In this document: positions 36,334 through 49,644 of the stretch, one piece after another
Layout of the letters: every line of letters starts with the position of its first letter
Position numbering within the stretch: position 1 is the stretch's first letter
NCBI GenBank assembly: GCA_947034895.1
Contig: OX344761.1
Coordinates: 22,270,863 to 22,334,862 of the forward strand
Reading direction: 5' to 3'
Source: Rhytidiadelphus loreus
Lineage: Eukaryota; Streptophyta; Bryopsida; Hypnales; Hylocomiaceae
Length of the DNA stretch: 64,000 bases
Program-made: the position numbers and the translations under genes
Notes under the pieces: generated by a model
What the model saw: only the letters and a program-made list of their open reading frames with translations
Databases searched by the model: none
Told to the model about the DNA's origin: nothing

Positions 36334-37757
36334 TTGGTTGTAGAATCGTTTCCTTAGGTGTAGAATTTTTTTGAACTTCGTGAGAATACTAGTGGGATGA
36401 AGTAATGAGTTGGTTTTTTTGGCGGCTAATTAGTGACAAATTTAGGACAGTAGTGTGGAAGAAACATTGAAATTAATTTGTGCAGAGGATAGCATTGTAG
36501 GGATTAGTGCAAATCTGATTTCCTGGCACAGAATTCACATCGTGCATCAAATCTTTAGGCCTAATCCAATTGCAGTGAAGTTGCATTCAAAGGAAGCATT
36601 TCCCAAGTTTTAAACTTGCATGTGGATGTAGGTAGAAATCTAGGTACTGCAATAACTTTTGCAAGTGTACACTTATGTTGCAGAAGAGTAATAGTTTCAT
36701 AATTTTCATTAGATATTGAGAATTTTTTACCTTCAGGAAGTTGGATCAACAAGTCATTTTGGCCTTCCCACAGCCATGTAACCGTATTTCGAACTGGACC
36801 TAAAGGTGCCAGAAACGACCTTCACATGAAAGTGCTTGTCAGTAACTGCTAGCATTGTAATGAAGGCAGTAAAAGCACTCTGAGTCTGCATCTGCTTGCC
36901 TCCCTAAACCCAGATCTGACACCTTCTCAAAGTAGGCCGGGTTACCATTTTCAAATCAACAGACACCCTGCCCTCAACTCTGCCCCTCGGCCTTTGGGCA
37001 ATGGTTTCAAATTTTCAGAGCTAGTGTAAATGGAGGTGCCCGTCCTGCCCTAAGAACAGACAAAATCACTTTTCTGTTCATCATTTTTTTTCTGTAAATT
37101 GGAATGGATTGAAAATTATTGCCCCTTAAAGATACTCCTCGTCCGCACATCCTCTCAAATTTTTGACCAAAATTGTCCAAATTTTTGCAAGCACTGGCCT
37201 GACCAAAAATGCTATGTTGTCAAAAAAGCATGTTTGGGCGTTTAGGGGTTAAAGAGAGTCTTTGTACTAAAGACGGAGAAGTCAGGTATTGATGAGTACT
37301 AAAAGGTAGTGAATTGCATGTGTCTGTCAGGTCAAAATCGTTGCAAGTGTAGGCCATTGCCAATCCCTTAAAGGTGAAACTGCATTACCTAAACCCTGAA
37401 TGGAGACACCCTAAACTGAAAGTCATAATCAAGTAACATGTAAGTCATATTTCAGTCATGATTGAGTTAACCGAAGTGGCTCCTAAGCACAACCGCGACT
37501 TGTCTACAACTGGGACGCCATGTAGGAATGTCGTGCTGCCACATCAGAATGTCTCCCGACGACGTGAACAGAATATGGCAGATGAAAACTGCCCATCAGT
37601 CACTCATCATCCCGAAGTCACGCCAGCGACTTCCCCGTGACTTGGATGTTCTGCACATTGCGGAAATGGTGCAATTATAGAGTCATAGTCGTTTTGCAAT
37701 CGTTTTTTTCACGAAGTCACCCTTTGTAGTCACATATTTGCCCATTTTCTTATAATG

Positions 37758-38939
37758 ACTACTGATTCTTTTTCACACCTACATGCAACCCAGATGGCAC
37801 TTACTTGAATGCTACTTTTGTGAATTGGTGATACTTCCATACTTGTGTTCTACACAAGTAGAGGAAGTAAAAATGAAGAATGTAGAACACGTCTCTCTGA
37901 ATAATACACCCCTCATAAGAACTCAATTTTGTCCAAATTAGCATATTCAATGCTCTCTTCTCATAGACATCGGCCTACTCACAAGTACCACCTCCATTAC
38001 TTCCACATGACTGTGCATCCATGCACCAACAAAGACAACTGAACTTAGAAGACACTTTTACATGCAGCCCTTTGTTTGTGATGGCACAATAGTCCAATCA
38101 TAGCTTTATGAATTGATAAATACAAGAACTACTACTTGCATAGCACTACTCAATGCAGGATTAAAGGACATGCAACAAAATTACTCATTGTACATGATAG
38201 CAACTGTAATGATGTCGTATGCATTGTCTAGGCATAAGTATCCTTACAACACCAAAACGTTGTAAAATGACTCAAAATATCGTCCTAGGGGATTCAAGTA
38301 TGTTCTTGTAAGCTTAAGGTATCCGGATCTTCTTCTCTTCCAAACATCCAAGCAATCCATCTCAATGTTTTACTCTCTTCCGGTTACAATTACTATTCGG
38401 AAATCAATCCGAATCTGTCCCTTCCGGATTCTGACCTCGTCTCTCCAAATGGCTGGTTTCTATTCCTTTGTTTTACCATCAAAGGGTCCGTTGTTGATCT
38501 TTTGAGGGGTAGGGACTCACTACTTGTATTCCTCACACTTTCCTTTCACACTAAACAAACACACAAACCAAACAAAGTCTTGTAATAGAAAAGGGAGGAG
38601 TAGTAATCTTCACAACTTCCCGGATGGCCTATTCAGAAAGTAGATCACTCAAAACCACGTCCTAATTTCTTCACTACAACGACAGATCAAGGCACCCGGA
38701 ACCAATAGAGGTTTGCGTTTCTAGCTATTAGATCGATCCTATAGTTGGTAGACCTTCCGATAAGTGGGGATTTTCCACTGGCAGATATTTATCTCTGCAC
38801 AAAACCACACTAGATTCCAGACTTGCATCCACACCACTCCTAAGTATCGGATTACCGTTCCAGTAATTTTAAGGCACTGTGCACAAGTCTTCATTCACAA
38901 GTCTAAAACTTCCTTACAAACATTCCCTACCAATTAGAT
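37758..38939. other. Spacer, no gene seen
   Basis: Mixed-composition DNA right of the CACTA element. A pyrimidine-rich part at 38320-38560 and scattered ACTTCC/TTCCGG motifs are visible. No supported ORF, terminal repeat or RNA gene was found. Confidence 0.5.
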
Positions 38940-39905
<966 letters not shown>

Positions 39906-40307
39906 TATTTATCCAATTGATATTTAGTTTATTTCTATCATATTAATAAAATTATAGAGTAGCTTTTAAGAAGACATAAATTGACTAGGCTAATAAATGT
40001 TAGGTTCTTTAACCTCATATTTTTTTTATCACCAACTTTTTAGATTTGACTTGTGAAAAGAGGATTGAAAGACTTCACATCACTTTTGAGATAAACACTT
40101 TTGAAAGACTTCACAACACCTTCATGGTCAAACATTATAATCTTACACTCCATAAGTGATATTGTTATGTTTTCTTTTCCTATGAGATCTCTAACATGTC
40201 TAGTTTGAATTGTTATAATTTCAATTTGAAAATTAATACAACTCTTATCAAAATGTTGACATTTTGTTCAATTTAGATCAAATTCCAAGAAGCTCAAAAC
40301 AGACCTT

Positions 40308-40324
40308 GGGCATTTAGGGGTTAA
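40308..40324. repeat. Orphan piggyBac-type terminus
   Basis: GGGCATTTAGGGG ends at 40320 and TTAA follows at 40321-40324. It matches the form of the complete piggyBac end at 37248. A possible partner TTAACCTC near 40012 is weak. Confidence 0.4.
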
Positions 40325-40713
40325 GAGTACACTACCTCAAGTCTTCAAACAAGTCAGGACCCTTGTTACATCAGGATCAGTCAATCAATGGTCAAAATAT
40401 GTCACTATTTCCTCTATCAATGGAAATTGCCCATGAGTGTGTTTCAAGAAATGAATAAAAATTGAAGAAATGGTCAAAATGTTTGCCTTCAAAATGTGAA
40501 AATACCAACACTGGTTCCCTCACCATATTAATATTGTCAGACAGTTGATGAGTTACCTCCACATTGTCCACAACTTGCATTAAAGTACCCAAAGTTGCCA
40601 CTGAAATCCGGCCCCAAACCTCCAACTGAAGTGGAGAAATTGGCAGTTAGGCTTGCAGACACCTGCCGGCAAAACTCAACCCATCCCAACCCAATTCCGG
40701 AAATTAATAAGCT

Positions 40714-40820
40714 TACACTGAATAGTGAAATTAGGTTGCCCCACACTAATTTTTCATATCTAACACTTTCAGACATGGTCAACTACAGTCTGGGGCAACC
40801 TAATTTCACTATTCAGTGTA
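40714..40820. repeat. Perfect 30-bp inverted repeat with 46-bp loop
   Basis: The left arm is 40714-40743 (starts TACACTGAATAGTGAAATTA) and the right arm 40791-40820 is its exact reverse complement (ends ACTATTCAGTGTA). Inner arm ends read GGTTGCCCCA and TGGGGCAACC. A transcript would fold into a stem of plant microRNA-precursor size. No target duplication is obvious, so it is either a small element or a hairpin RNA locus. Confidence 0.85.
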
Positions 40821-40922
40821 GTTACATAGCAAGCATGGAATTTTGGTTACGTGAAAATGGGTTAAAAATTTAAGGTGAAAACACCCATTCTCGTCCCAGT
40901 CCCTTCCAGTAGAGTGCCCTTA

Positions 40923-41353
40923 GAGCATCACCACCCGTCTTGCAAAAAGGGGGTGGTGAGTTGGCCTGCATTTTGCAGAACCATCCCGTTTGCAAGCCGG
41001 GTGGTGAGCTGCGACCCACCCGCAAGCCTGTTAAGAGGTGGAGCATGGTAACAAACATGGTAACAAACATGTACAATAGTATAAAAACCATTCGCCGCTG
41101 CGGTGAAAAATGCAAAAACAAGTAAAACAATTCGGTGCCGAAAGTTGCGGAAAGGTGTTCAAGCTTGTCGCTTGCTGTTATGCAGGCCGCTCCAACCTCC
41201 AGCTTGCAACCTGCAAAATCGGTTCATTTGCCAGCTTCTGAATATTTGCCAGCCGCTGAACTGCCCCGGTCATCCGTTTTGCAAGACGGGTGGGGCAGAT
41301 ATGCAGCTTCCTCCCCACCGATCATCCGTTTTGCAAGACAGGTGGGGATGCTC
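40923..41353. mobile_element. Tourist/Harbinger-like MITE, 431 bp, TTA target duplication
   Basis: It starts GAGCATCACCACCCGTCTTG and ends with the near reverse complement CAAGACAGGTGGGGATGCTC. It is flanked on both sides by TTA (40920-40922 and 41354-41356). GAGCATC ends with TTA duplication are typical of PIF/Harbinger MITEs in plants. Interior GCAAGCCGGGTGG and CCGTTTTGCAAGACGGGTGG blocks repeat the terminal motif. No coding capacity. Confidence 0.8.
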
Positions 41354-41367
41354 TTAATGCATCCCTC

Positions 41368-41798
41368 CATTTACATGAATGTGTCCTCCAAATGTTTGAT
41401 TCTTAGTGGCTGACGCATTTCAAAGACACATTATGAATTCAGATTTCTTAAGAGCTGATTTTGCAGGGTTCAGATTTGGGTGCACCTACAGGATAGATCC
41501 AGTGGTCTAGAGACCCGCAACTTTGAAAAATCATAGAAATTACATATTACATCCGAAAAATCTAATTTTTTTCTTAAATTCATTTACATGAATGTGTCCT
41601 CCAAATGTTTGATTCTTAGTGGCTGATGCATTTCAAAGACACATTATGAATTCAGATTTGTTAAGAGCTGATTTTGCAGGGTTCAGATTTGGGTGCACCT
41701 ACAGGATAGATCCAGTGGTCTAGAGACCCGCAACTTTGAAAAATCATAGAAATTACATATTACATCCGAAAAATCTAATTTTTTTTCTTAAATTCATG
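41368..41798. repeat. Tandem duplication, two copies of about 213 bp
   Basis: CATTTACATGAATGTGTCCT starts at 41368 and again at 41581. The copies run on in parallel to AATCTAATTTTTTTCTTAAATTCAT and differ at only a few bases (GACGCA/GATGCA, TTCTTAAG/TTGTTAAG, one T in a T-run). The small divergence implies a recent event. The sequence is non-coding. Confidence 0.92.
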
Positions 41799-44095
41799 AT
41801 TTTCTCTCGCTAACACCACAAAAATATTATTGTCTTGAAATGGTGCCTCCAAGTATGCTGAATTCCTTAAACTGATGGTTTTGGGTGCTAAACTTCAGAC
41901 AACACCCCGGGAAACTCCATCCATGGGTCAACCACAAAAAGGCCATTGATAAGATCACGACCAAAATTAAACATAACAGTAAGAATGTTAAAACCCATGT
42001 CTGTTTCTTGACCGGTTCTTTGACCTCTTGGCTTTGGTCTCCTCTCCTCCTAAGGTAGAGCTTATCCTTTCCTGCTTGGCATGAAACTAAAAGGTCCAGG
42101 GTCCGTCGGTCCCGGCAAACGACATCACCTCATCATTGATTGTAGGCCCTTTCACTCTCCTTCTCTCCCTCATGTTCAAACAGGTGTTGAACTGATACAA
42201 ACTGCATTGGTTCTAGGTAGGTCTACTTCTTATGTAACATAAGATAAAGCCTCACTCATAAGGTGCCAAACAATAATCAGAAAGGGATTTGGAAAGGGAT
42301 TTGGAAATGAAAAGAAATTGAATTTGAGCTTGAGAATTTTGGTCAGATTCTGAGTTTTTTTATGATTGTGATTGAGCTATTTGCAAGCCTTGGTTTGACT
42401 GCATGCACAAGAGAGAGGCTCTCTCACAACACAAAGTAAGGTACAGAACTCCCTCTGCATTTTGAATTGGCTTATCGCATTTCCATGTATATTCATTTGG
42501 TGAAATTATTGTAAAGCCAGTTGGGTGGTATTAAGGAATTGCCTATTACCAAAACTACCAGTACATATAATTGTATGCTCATCTCTGTCAAGTTTGTCAC
42601 TTGATCATGGTCTAATTAAGAATCACTGGTAGCAATTGAATATTTGGAGGCACTACAATAGTTGGTCGTGCATACATAGATGTCGACCAGAAGACCACCA
42701 AACAATTTGTACACTGGCCCAAGGCCCAAAGGATGCTGACAGGCAAGCCAGGTCTCATATGCGACTCCTTAACTCTTATAATTACTAACTTAAGCTTAGT
42801 AAGTATAATCCTTAGTTTGCACAAAATTTCTCTTCCAAGAATCTTCGTGCGAAACATCCAATTACAACATATGCTGAAGTGCAGAGTCAAAAGTTCAGAG
42901 CCATTTATCACAATGACAATGAAATGGTATCTGTCATGATCAAATACTCGTCCTGGCTAAAGGATGCAAAGGCTAACTTCAGATTTCCATGATACTGTTT
43001 TTTCGATCTTACAGAAAGCTCATCATTTCAAAGAGAACAAAAAGGAAAAACTTCCAGCATTTCTTTACAGAAATCGGCACCTTTACTGTGTTGCTCTAAA
43101 CATATATATACGTGATCCGCACAAGGAAGTTTTTTCTAAAGGACTGTGAACATATACACTTATATATGATCCACAGGAATATTTCCAGTCGTTACTATGA
43201 GTGGCCTTCAGTACTCTCCGGTCCACTAGGTCGAAAAATATGATAACTTACTCAGCTGTACTAGAAATAAGGACACCTCCTTTACAAGTAGGGTGATTCA
43301 GTACCCTAAACCCTTTAAAATATCAGATAGATACATGAAGGTCATGATATGACCAAAGTAAGGGATTTAGAAATATGCCAGCCGGGATGCCAGCGTAGCT
43401 AGCTAGTAGTTGCTGTGAAGCAGTCGCGAAGCACGTGAAGAATGTAGAATTGTGTAAACAACTTACCTTACAGAGGATAACTTACCTTAAATGACCGAAG
43501 AGTATGCGAAAGACGAAGAATTGATGCAAATTGGCCACAATTACAGGAACAGTGAGCGACGAGAAGCCGCATTACCTTTGCTAGCTAGGCTAGGTGGGGT
43601 CGATCAAGCAAGTTACCGAACCTGGGTGAAAGGCGGCCGGAGGTCGGATTTTTTTTTTCAGGAGGTACGCCGATCGCGAGAAGATCATGAGAAGCAACAG
43701 TGTCTACGCATGCAAAGGGCGGACTTCCTGAAAGCAGGAGCTCCGCTCGAAGGAGGGACCCAGCGTCATGCAGGCCTTGCAAATTGGGTCCCCAACCAAC
43801 ACAACACCACCAAGGCAGCTGCAGCTGCAGCGCTGCTGCAACCACAGCAACGGCGTCATATCGTCTCCACAGTGTACCAGACAGACCACTCGTCTCAATC
43901 TGTTTTGACATAGCTTCTACCTCCCGCGAAGTAAGCTACCTCCGGCTGTGCATAGTAGTTACGTTCCTCCCCTCGATCGCCGCCAGACAGTTGATCGCGC
44001 GCTTAGTGTCTGACTACCTACGTTGGGCGTCGCCACCCACGGGAGCCTCATCTTTGTGGCTTGTCATCCTCCGATCCGTGCCGCCAAATTACTGC
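41799..44095. other. Spacer and distal upstream region of the NAC gene
   Basis: No supported gene. 41850 has a fragment related to the foldback at 12618. 42000-43400 shows no structure I can name. From 43400 the composition becomes GC-richer. A plus-strand open stretch at 43491-43913 is judged spurious. Confidence 0.45.
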
Positions 44096-44102
44096 TATAA
44101 AT
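44096..44102 (+). promoter_or_regulatory. Possible TATA box for the NAC gene
   Basis: TATAAAT lies in GC-richer sequence about 1.5 kb before the NAC ATG. The leader would be long or spliced, and no closer convincing TATA was found. Motif only. Confidence 0.25.
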
Positions 44103-45602
44103 GTCCGCCCTCAAACTTGTTTCAAACCTTCACCCGAGCGAGCGAGCTGTTGCTTTCATGAGCCTGTTGCTTCATGAGCCTGTTGCTTGTCCGTCTTTGT
44201 GTCTCGCTGTCGTCGTCCGGGTTGCATACAATATATTCTGAGGGATCCATCTGAGTTTTGGTTGGGGAAGGGCTTCCGCTTGTGAAGAATTTCCCTGGGC
44301 GCTGAGGGAGATCGCGTGTAGCACGATCCCTGTCGGTGTTGGTAGAACGTGTCGCTTGCAATTGCATCTTCTACCTGGAGGGGGTTCAGTTCACGTCGGT
44401 AGTACGGTAGTATTACAAAATAATTCAGGTTTTTGTTCTGAACCTGTTTGGGAGTTGAAATTGAACGTGTTGATATATTACTTTAATTTGCAGTTGGTCT
44501 CAGTGTTTGATTCGGTGAGCTCCTTGCCGGTGTGTGATCGAGATTGAAGGAACCTGGGGCGAGGGCCTACAGTGAGGGAACTCAGAAAGTTAGCGATTAC
44601 TTATCCCCAAAACTCGAATTAGTTCTGGATTGTCTGGAAGCACTTAATTTATTGTACCCTGACTAATACTCCGCAATTTGTGACAGTCTAAGTGAAACAT
44701 AGAGGCAGGTATAATTACATGCATGCATGTGTTGATCTTTGTTAGCCGTCCTAGGTTTTCTCAGTCGACCGGAAGAATCCTTCAGACTAGGAACCGTGTG
44801 TAGAGAGAACAAGAATTTGTGGATGATACCTTCAAAAAGGTCTATACAATTTCTTTAAAAAGGTTGAAGCCTTGATGGATTGAAGTAGGCCGGAGCTTGC
44901 AAGTAATCAAGCAGGACTTCAATTCCTATCTTTTGCCTGCCGAGAGAAATTGAAGAGTCAAGGGTGTTCTACTCACTGCCTCGCTGTCGGTAAAGCGCCA
45001 GACGTATCAAGTGTCTGAATTGAACTAGAAACGTGAAAACGGGACGCACGGGGGCCTCGCTTGCTAGGGTGGGTGGTGAGGAAGGCCAGGAAGGCAGCAG
45101 TGTCTGTGGATATGTGAACATGTTAGTCTAGAATCGCGTAGACGTGGAGTCGAAGTCGGTGTTAGCAGCCGAGTCCCAAGCGCTCGCTACACAAGCTATG
45201 AGAAAAGTGCTAGAATCAATGGTCACTAACTTGTCATTTCCTTCAGTCCCACAGTTGATCCTCCTCAGTTGCCCGACCATTCTCGCGTACTCGTCCAAGC
45301 CCCCTTCGGCTAATCAGACTGGTGTTTGCCAAAACCACCCAATCTAGCATTCTAGCCATATCATCATTACTTCTGCCTGGGAGATTCAAGCAGGCAATTC
45401 AGTGTAGGCCCAGGAACAGTGTCGCAGTATTAGCTCAAGCCTGTTTGCGTCCACGGCCGAGGGAACGAGGCATTTCGTATCCACATTAATCCAAGTGTGG
45501 TCAAATTCTGAAACGTCATCGACATCATTTGGGCTATCACATAGCTTTTAAATATTGTCACTGTACCAGTACTTGAGTCTGGTGACCAGGAAAGGGCGAA
45601 CC

Positions 45603-47786
45603 ATGGTGCATAGGGAAGCAGGAGGGTCCATTGCCCAACTGCAATTACCTCCAGGGTTCCGGTTCCATCCCACTGACGAGGAGCTCGTGCTGCACTACCT
45701 TCGCCACAAGGCCGACTCGCAAGTGTTTCCAATTCCAGTCATCGCCGAGGTTGACCTCTACAAATTCGACCCTTGGGATCTCCCTGGTACGTCACTGAGC
45801 CTTCACTCCGTGCCATTCTTGCAGAATACGAACCATACGTAACAATATGTAGATGAGACATTTGTTCGTATGTACCCTGCAAATTGGATAGCGTTGAACG
45901 ATGCAGCACACATACCTGCACATGTAAACAGTCATTAAATTTTTTTCCATTCTGCATGCGCTTGAGAATTTGTTAAAGGAATTCAACTCACAATTACATG
46001 TCAAGGTAACATGCTTGACAGAGGATTAGTTGTGGATGTAGGTAATGTTTTGTCAAATGAACTCAGTCGCCGCACATGGTTTCTTTAATATTTAAAGATA
46101 TCTGTAATTTTGTTTTTTGGGGAGAGATCCATACTGACATAGTACTATTGTGGTGATGGATGCATATTGAAGACAAGGCGTTGTTCGGGGAGAGGGAATG
46201 GTACTATTTTTCACCGCGGGACAGGAAGTACCCGAATGGCGCCAGGCCCAGCCGAGCCGCAGCGAGCGGCTACTGGAAAGCCACCGGGACGGATAAGCCG
46301 ATCCACATGAACAACGGCCACAGCAAAGTGGGCGTCAAGAAGGCGCTCGTTTTCTACCGAGGAAAAGCCCCCAAGGGCGAGAAAACCAACTGGATCATGC
46401 ACGAGTACCGACTGGTGGAAGGAGTCGCCCGCTCGGCTCCCCATCACCGCCGAGACTCCCTCCGCGTACGTCCCCATTTCTCATTTCCAAAACTATTCCC
46501 CTTGGAATCCATCTGAAGTTAGGTCACCTGCTATTGTTTAACTTCTGAAGGACCAAGGATTCTCGCTTAGAAAAGGCTAGATTCACTTGATCATATCGTG
46601 AAAATGGGCAATTTCGTTAAAATGGCGGTATTCCATTGGCATTTGTACATGAAGGAACTGAGGTGCCTATTCATCTTATATCAAGCATTAAGCATTGATT
46701 GTGTCCCATGCGTGCCCAAATCATCACTTGTTTACGTATGGCATTGTCCCACCATTTTCTTCCGCAAGATCTCATGCCCTAGTTGATCCCTTGAACCGCC
46801 ATTTTAATGGAATACTGCCATTTTAACAAAATTGCCTATGAAAATAATATTTCGACGGGACAAAATTCTGAATCAGTGAAGTTTTTTGCATGTGTTGGTG
46901 AATAATAAAAAAATAAGACGAAAGAGAGTCCGCTTATGACGAATTCAAACATGAAGGCCTCTTGGTTAATTCCTTTCTCTTCGTTTGCGTTGGCTGGGAG
47001 GAGTGTGTGAAAATTGAGCTCTCGCCTGTGACTTGACTGTGCATCGGCTTTTTGTTATTGCAGCTAGACGACTGGGTGCTATGCCGAATTTACAAAAAAT
47101 GCACGCATGCGCAACGCGCCACCAAGGACAACGACACTTCCTCTATGGAGGAGGTTCTCGGGTCCCTCCCTGAAATCGACGACATTCTCCCTCACCGTCA
47201 CCCTCTCGGCGGCGTCTCCGAATCCACTCCGCAGCAGCAATCACTCATGCCACCCGAACCCACGTCCGAGAGTGGATACCTGATGGACAGCCTCCACAGA
47301 GGCATGATGTCGAACAACGGCGTCGTCTCGATGCAGGAACATTTGCAGACGGCGAGCGCAGTGACCAATGAATGGAGACGTATGGACCCAACGTACGGCA
47401 ACTGCAACCACAACCACAACCACAGGTACACCATGGCATCATCGCAGCCCATGGCGTCCTTGGCTCCGAGACCACAAACCCTAAACACGACGGGACTGCC
47501 AATGGCGATGAATCATCAGTTCCAGCAGCCCACGCAAAGGTCGTACAACCACCAGGCGCACATACCCGTGGAGAAGTCAGGCATTGGAGCCCGCTCTGCA
47601 TCCGACGAGGAGGTTCAAAGCGCGCTTCGATGCAGCAGGGGTTTCAGCAGCAGCAACGACGGGTCGCTGGAGGCCATGTTTCCGACTATGAGCTTCGAAA
47701 ACAGCCATACCCAGTCGACGCTCTTATATGCAAACCCGGCTATGGCGACCAGCAACTGGATCAACTCCAGCTACGACTGCTCGTGA
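45603..47786 (+). CDS. NAC domain transcription factor, three exons, 399 aa
   Basis: Exons 45603-45786, 46173-46465 and 47064-47786 join in frame (1200 nt), with donors GTACGT and acceptors TTGAAG and ATTGCAG. This is the common NAC intron pattern. The NAC DNA-binding domain covers residues about 14-172: [19 protein letters not shown] (subdomain A), '[15 protein letters not shown]' (B), '[20 protein letters not shown]' and '[12 protein letters not shown]' (C), '[19 protein letters not shown]' and 'WIMHEYRL' (D), then '[11 protein letters not shown]' (E). It resembles the ATAF/NAP-type group. The C-terminal half is rich in Gln, His, Ser and Pro, fitting an activation region. No membrane segment is present. 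It should act in the nucleus as a dimer on NAC sites; target genes cannot be read from sequence. Near 47400 there is a short (AACCAC)n-like run coding His/Asn. Confidence 0.93.
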
Positions 47787-49266
47787 ATCTCCTCCATCCC
47801 AGCAGGCCTGCTTCGCAAGGTTACATCATGCGCATGCTGATTATGCGTCAAGGTTAGGTCTGCGTCGTGCGGATTCCGCATGCTCAATTTTTTTACAAGT
47901 GCAGCACCGTTCACGTCATCTGTTCCTCGTCGGAGGAGCTTGTGAATATACAGTCTATAACCTATACAAGCTGACCCTTGTTATACTCTGGGGTTGACAT
48001 TAGGGGTTGCGTTCACCCATACGGTTTGCGAATTGGCCGTGCTTGGAATCTGTATCTACGATTGAAGGCCTTTCGCTCCTGCTTCACATATGAATTTTCA
48101 TCCATTAGACTGCACCAACATGAAATTCTTAGATTGGGCTTTACTAAGAACATCCATTCCAACAAGTACATTAAACCAAAAGAACAACTATCATTAAAAA
48201 AATACATGATTATTATCATATGTGAATTATAACATAATATATTAACATTATAGATATAACTTTATTAGTAATATACTTATAAAAGCTATATATGTTATAC
48301 TATCTAACATATTATAATATATTATATGTTGATATAATATATAACATATAAATATTTACTAACTCATTATTATTATTATATATATAGTATAGTATATATA
48401 TAGTAGTAGATCATCATATTATATTGTTATAATAATACATTATTATAATATATTATTATTGATATATATTATTGTTGTATATTATATAATTAATTAACAT
48501 GGTATAACATTATATTATATAATATATTAATGTATTATGATATCATATAATGGTATATTATAATACATTCTATATCATGATAATATATGTGTATATCTAC
48601 TTTGAATGCGATTTGGGAAAAAAATTTACACCATGGACCTTGAATTAAAAAAAATTTGTGTTGAAGAATTGAGTTGAAAGTTTAGAAAATTAAATAAATA
48701 AAAAACACATTTGATTTTCATTCTTTAAAAAATTGTTCAGTAGAAGTAGGTCCAAGATTGAAAGAAAAACTAAATCGTTAATAGCTCTAAAATGGGATTG
48801 AAACACAATAATCTCAATAGTGAGATTGTTCTAAATATAAAACTTAACCTTGTCAGACAATTTTTGTTGAAAAATTGTGAAAATTGCATTCAGAATTGAA
48901 TCTTATAAGTTATTTTTCAAGAAGATGCTTAAATTGCCCGAAAAACAAGATTGTTCATAACTTTCACATTACTAATCCAAATGGAATGAATCAAAGCTTC
49001 ACATGTAGACAAAAATATTATCTTTAAGAAGAAAAAAATTAAAAAATTAATTTCAAATTTTTGTAGATTTCTTTTTTTGCCCTATGACGTGAAAATTATG
49101 TTTAAGATGCCATAACTTTTGCTCCCAGGCATCAATTGAAATAAAATTTATATTCCCATGAAGCTCATAAGTTTTCCTATCTTATGAGAAAGTTTCAAAA
49201 AAATTCACTGAAAATTGAGATCTTAGGAACTTGCCTGAAATCCATTTTGTCCCCCGAGGGGACAAT

Positions 49267-49644
49267 GGTCCTTTAGGGGTTAAAGTAAGGAATCCATAAC
49301 TGCCTGCAAATAAGAACACCTCATAACTTTCATCTCATTAGTCAAAATGAAATTATTTGAATCTTTCTAATTAAAAACATATAAATCTAGGAAACCAATT
49401 TCAATTTTTTTTTTAAAGTGATTTTTCAAGAAAATTTTGGGCTTTCTTAGCATTGAAAATTACATTTTATGCAATAACTTTTGAACCATGTAGTGAAAAG
49501 TTATGAAAATTAACAGGACATTAAGCTACTCTTTGGGCACCTTTTGTGTGAAAATTTCAAATTTAAAAAAAAAATTCCATTCATAGTGAGCTGCCCCAAA
49601 TAGCTATGTTGTCAAAAACTGTAGTTTGGTTCTTTAAGGGTTAA
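49267..49644. repeat. Two piggyBac-type right termini about 360 bp apart
   Basis: GTCCTTTAGGGG ends at 49279 with TTAA at 49280-49283. GGTTCTTTAAGGG ends at 49640 with TTAA at 49641-49644. The second is preceded by GCTATGTTGTCAAAAA, which also precedes the right end of the complete piggyBac (near 37211-37226). The two segments share 'CATAACTTTTG'-type interior blocks, so they look like adjacent remnants of one family. Confidence 0.5.

Larger units (their letters stand above)
29627..37248 (-). mobile_element. Complete piggyBac-type transposon, 7.6 kb, TTAA target duplication
   Basis: The left end CCCCTAAATGGTTTGG starts at 29627 after TTAA (29623-29626). The right end, read on the minus strand from 37248, is CCCCTAAACGCCCAAAC, followed on the plus strand by TTAA (37249-37252). 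The ends share CCCCTAAA and the next G. Inside, on the minus strand, are the transposase gene (31249-35030) and a further 5' open region (35400-36333). The interior between 29.6 and 31.2 kb has a 21-bp direct repeat (three copies near 30480-30540) and a purine-rich A/G tract (30655-31110). It lies within the CACTA element. Confidence 0.8.
16273..37757 (+). mobile_element. CACTA (En/Spm-type) transposon with nested insertions
   Basis: The left end CACTACAAGAAACAGG starts at 16273. The proposed right end, read on the minus strand from 37757, is CATTATAAGAAAATGGG, which differs from CACTACAAGAAA by two transitions. Flanking triplets are ATT (left) and ACT (right), again one transition apart. Both termini hold dense subterminal AGTCAC/GTGACT/CGACTAC motifs (16280-17000 and 37420-37730). 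Inside are a TNPA-like gene on the minus strand and a TNP2 gene on the plus strand, diverging from a centre at 22.4-25.2 kb. A CACTA-type MITE (23778-23995) and a piggyBac (29627-37248) are inserted in it. Without the piggyBac the element is about 13.9 kb. The left end is firm; the right end is likely. Confidence 0.6.

Noticed and set aside
43491..43913. Plus-strand open frame of 140 codons
   Set aside because: Contains a poly-Ala/Gln run from CAGC repeats, no domain, and overlaps open frames on the other strand; more likely NAC upstream DNA.
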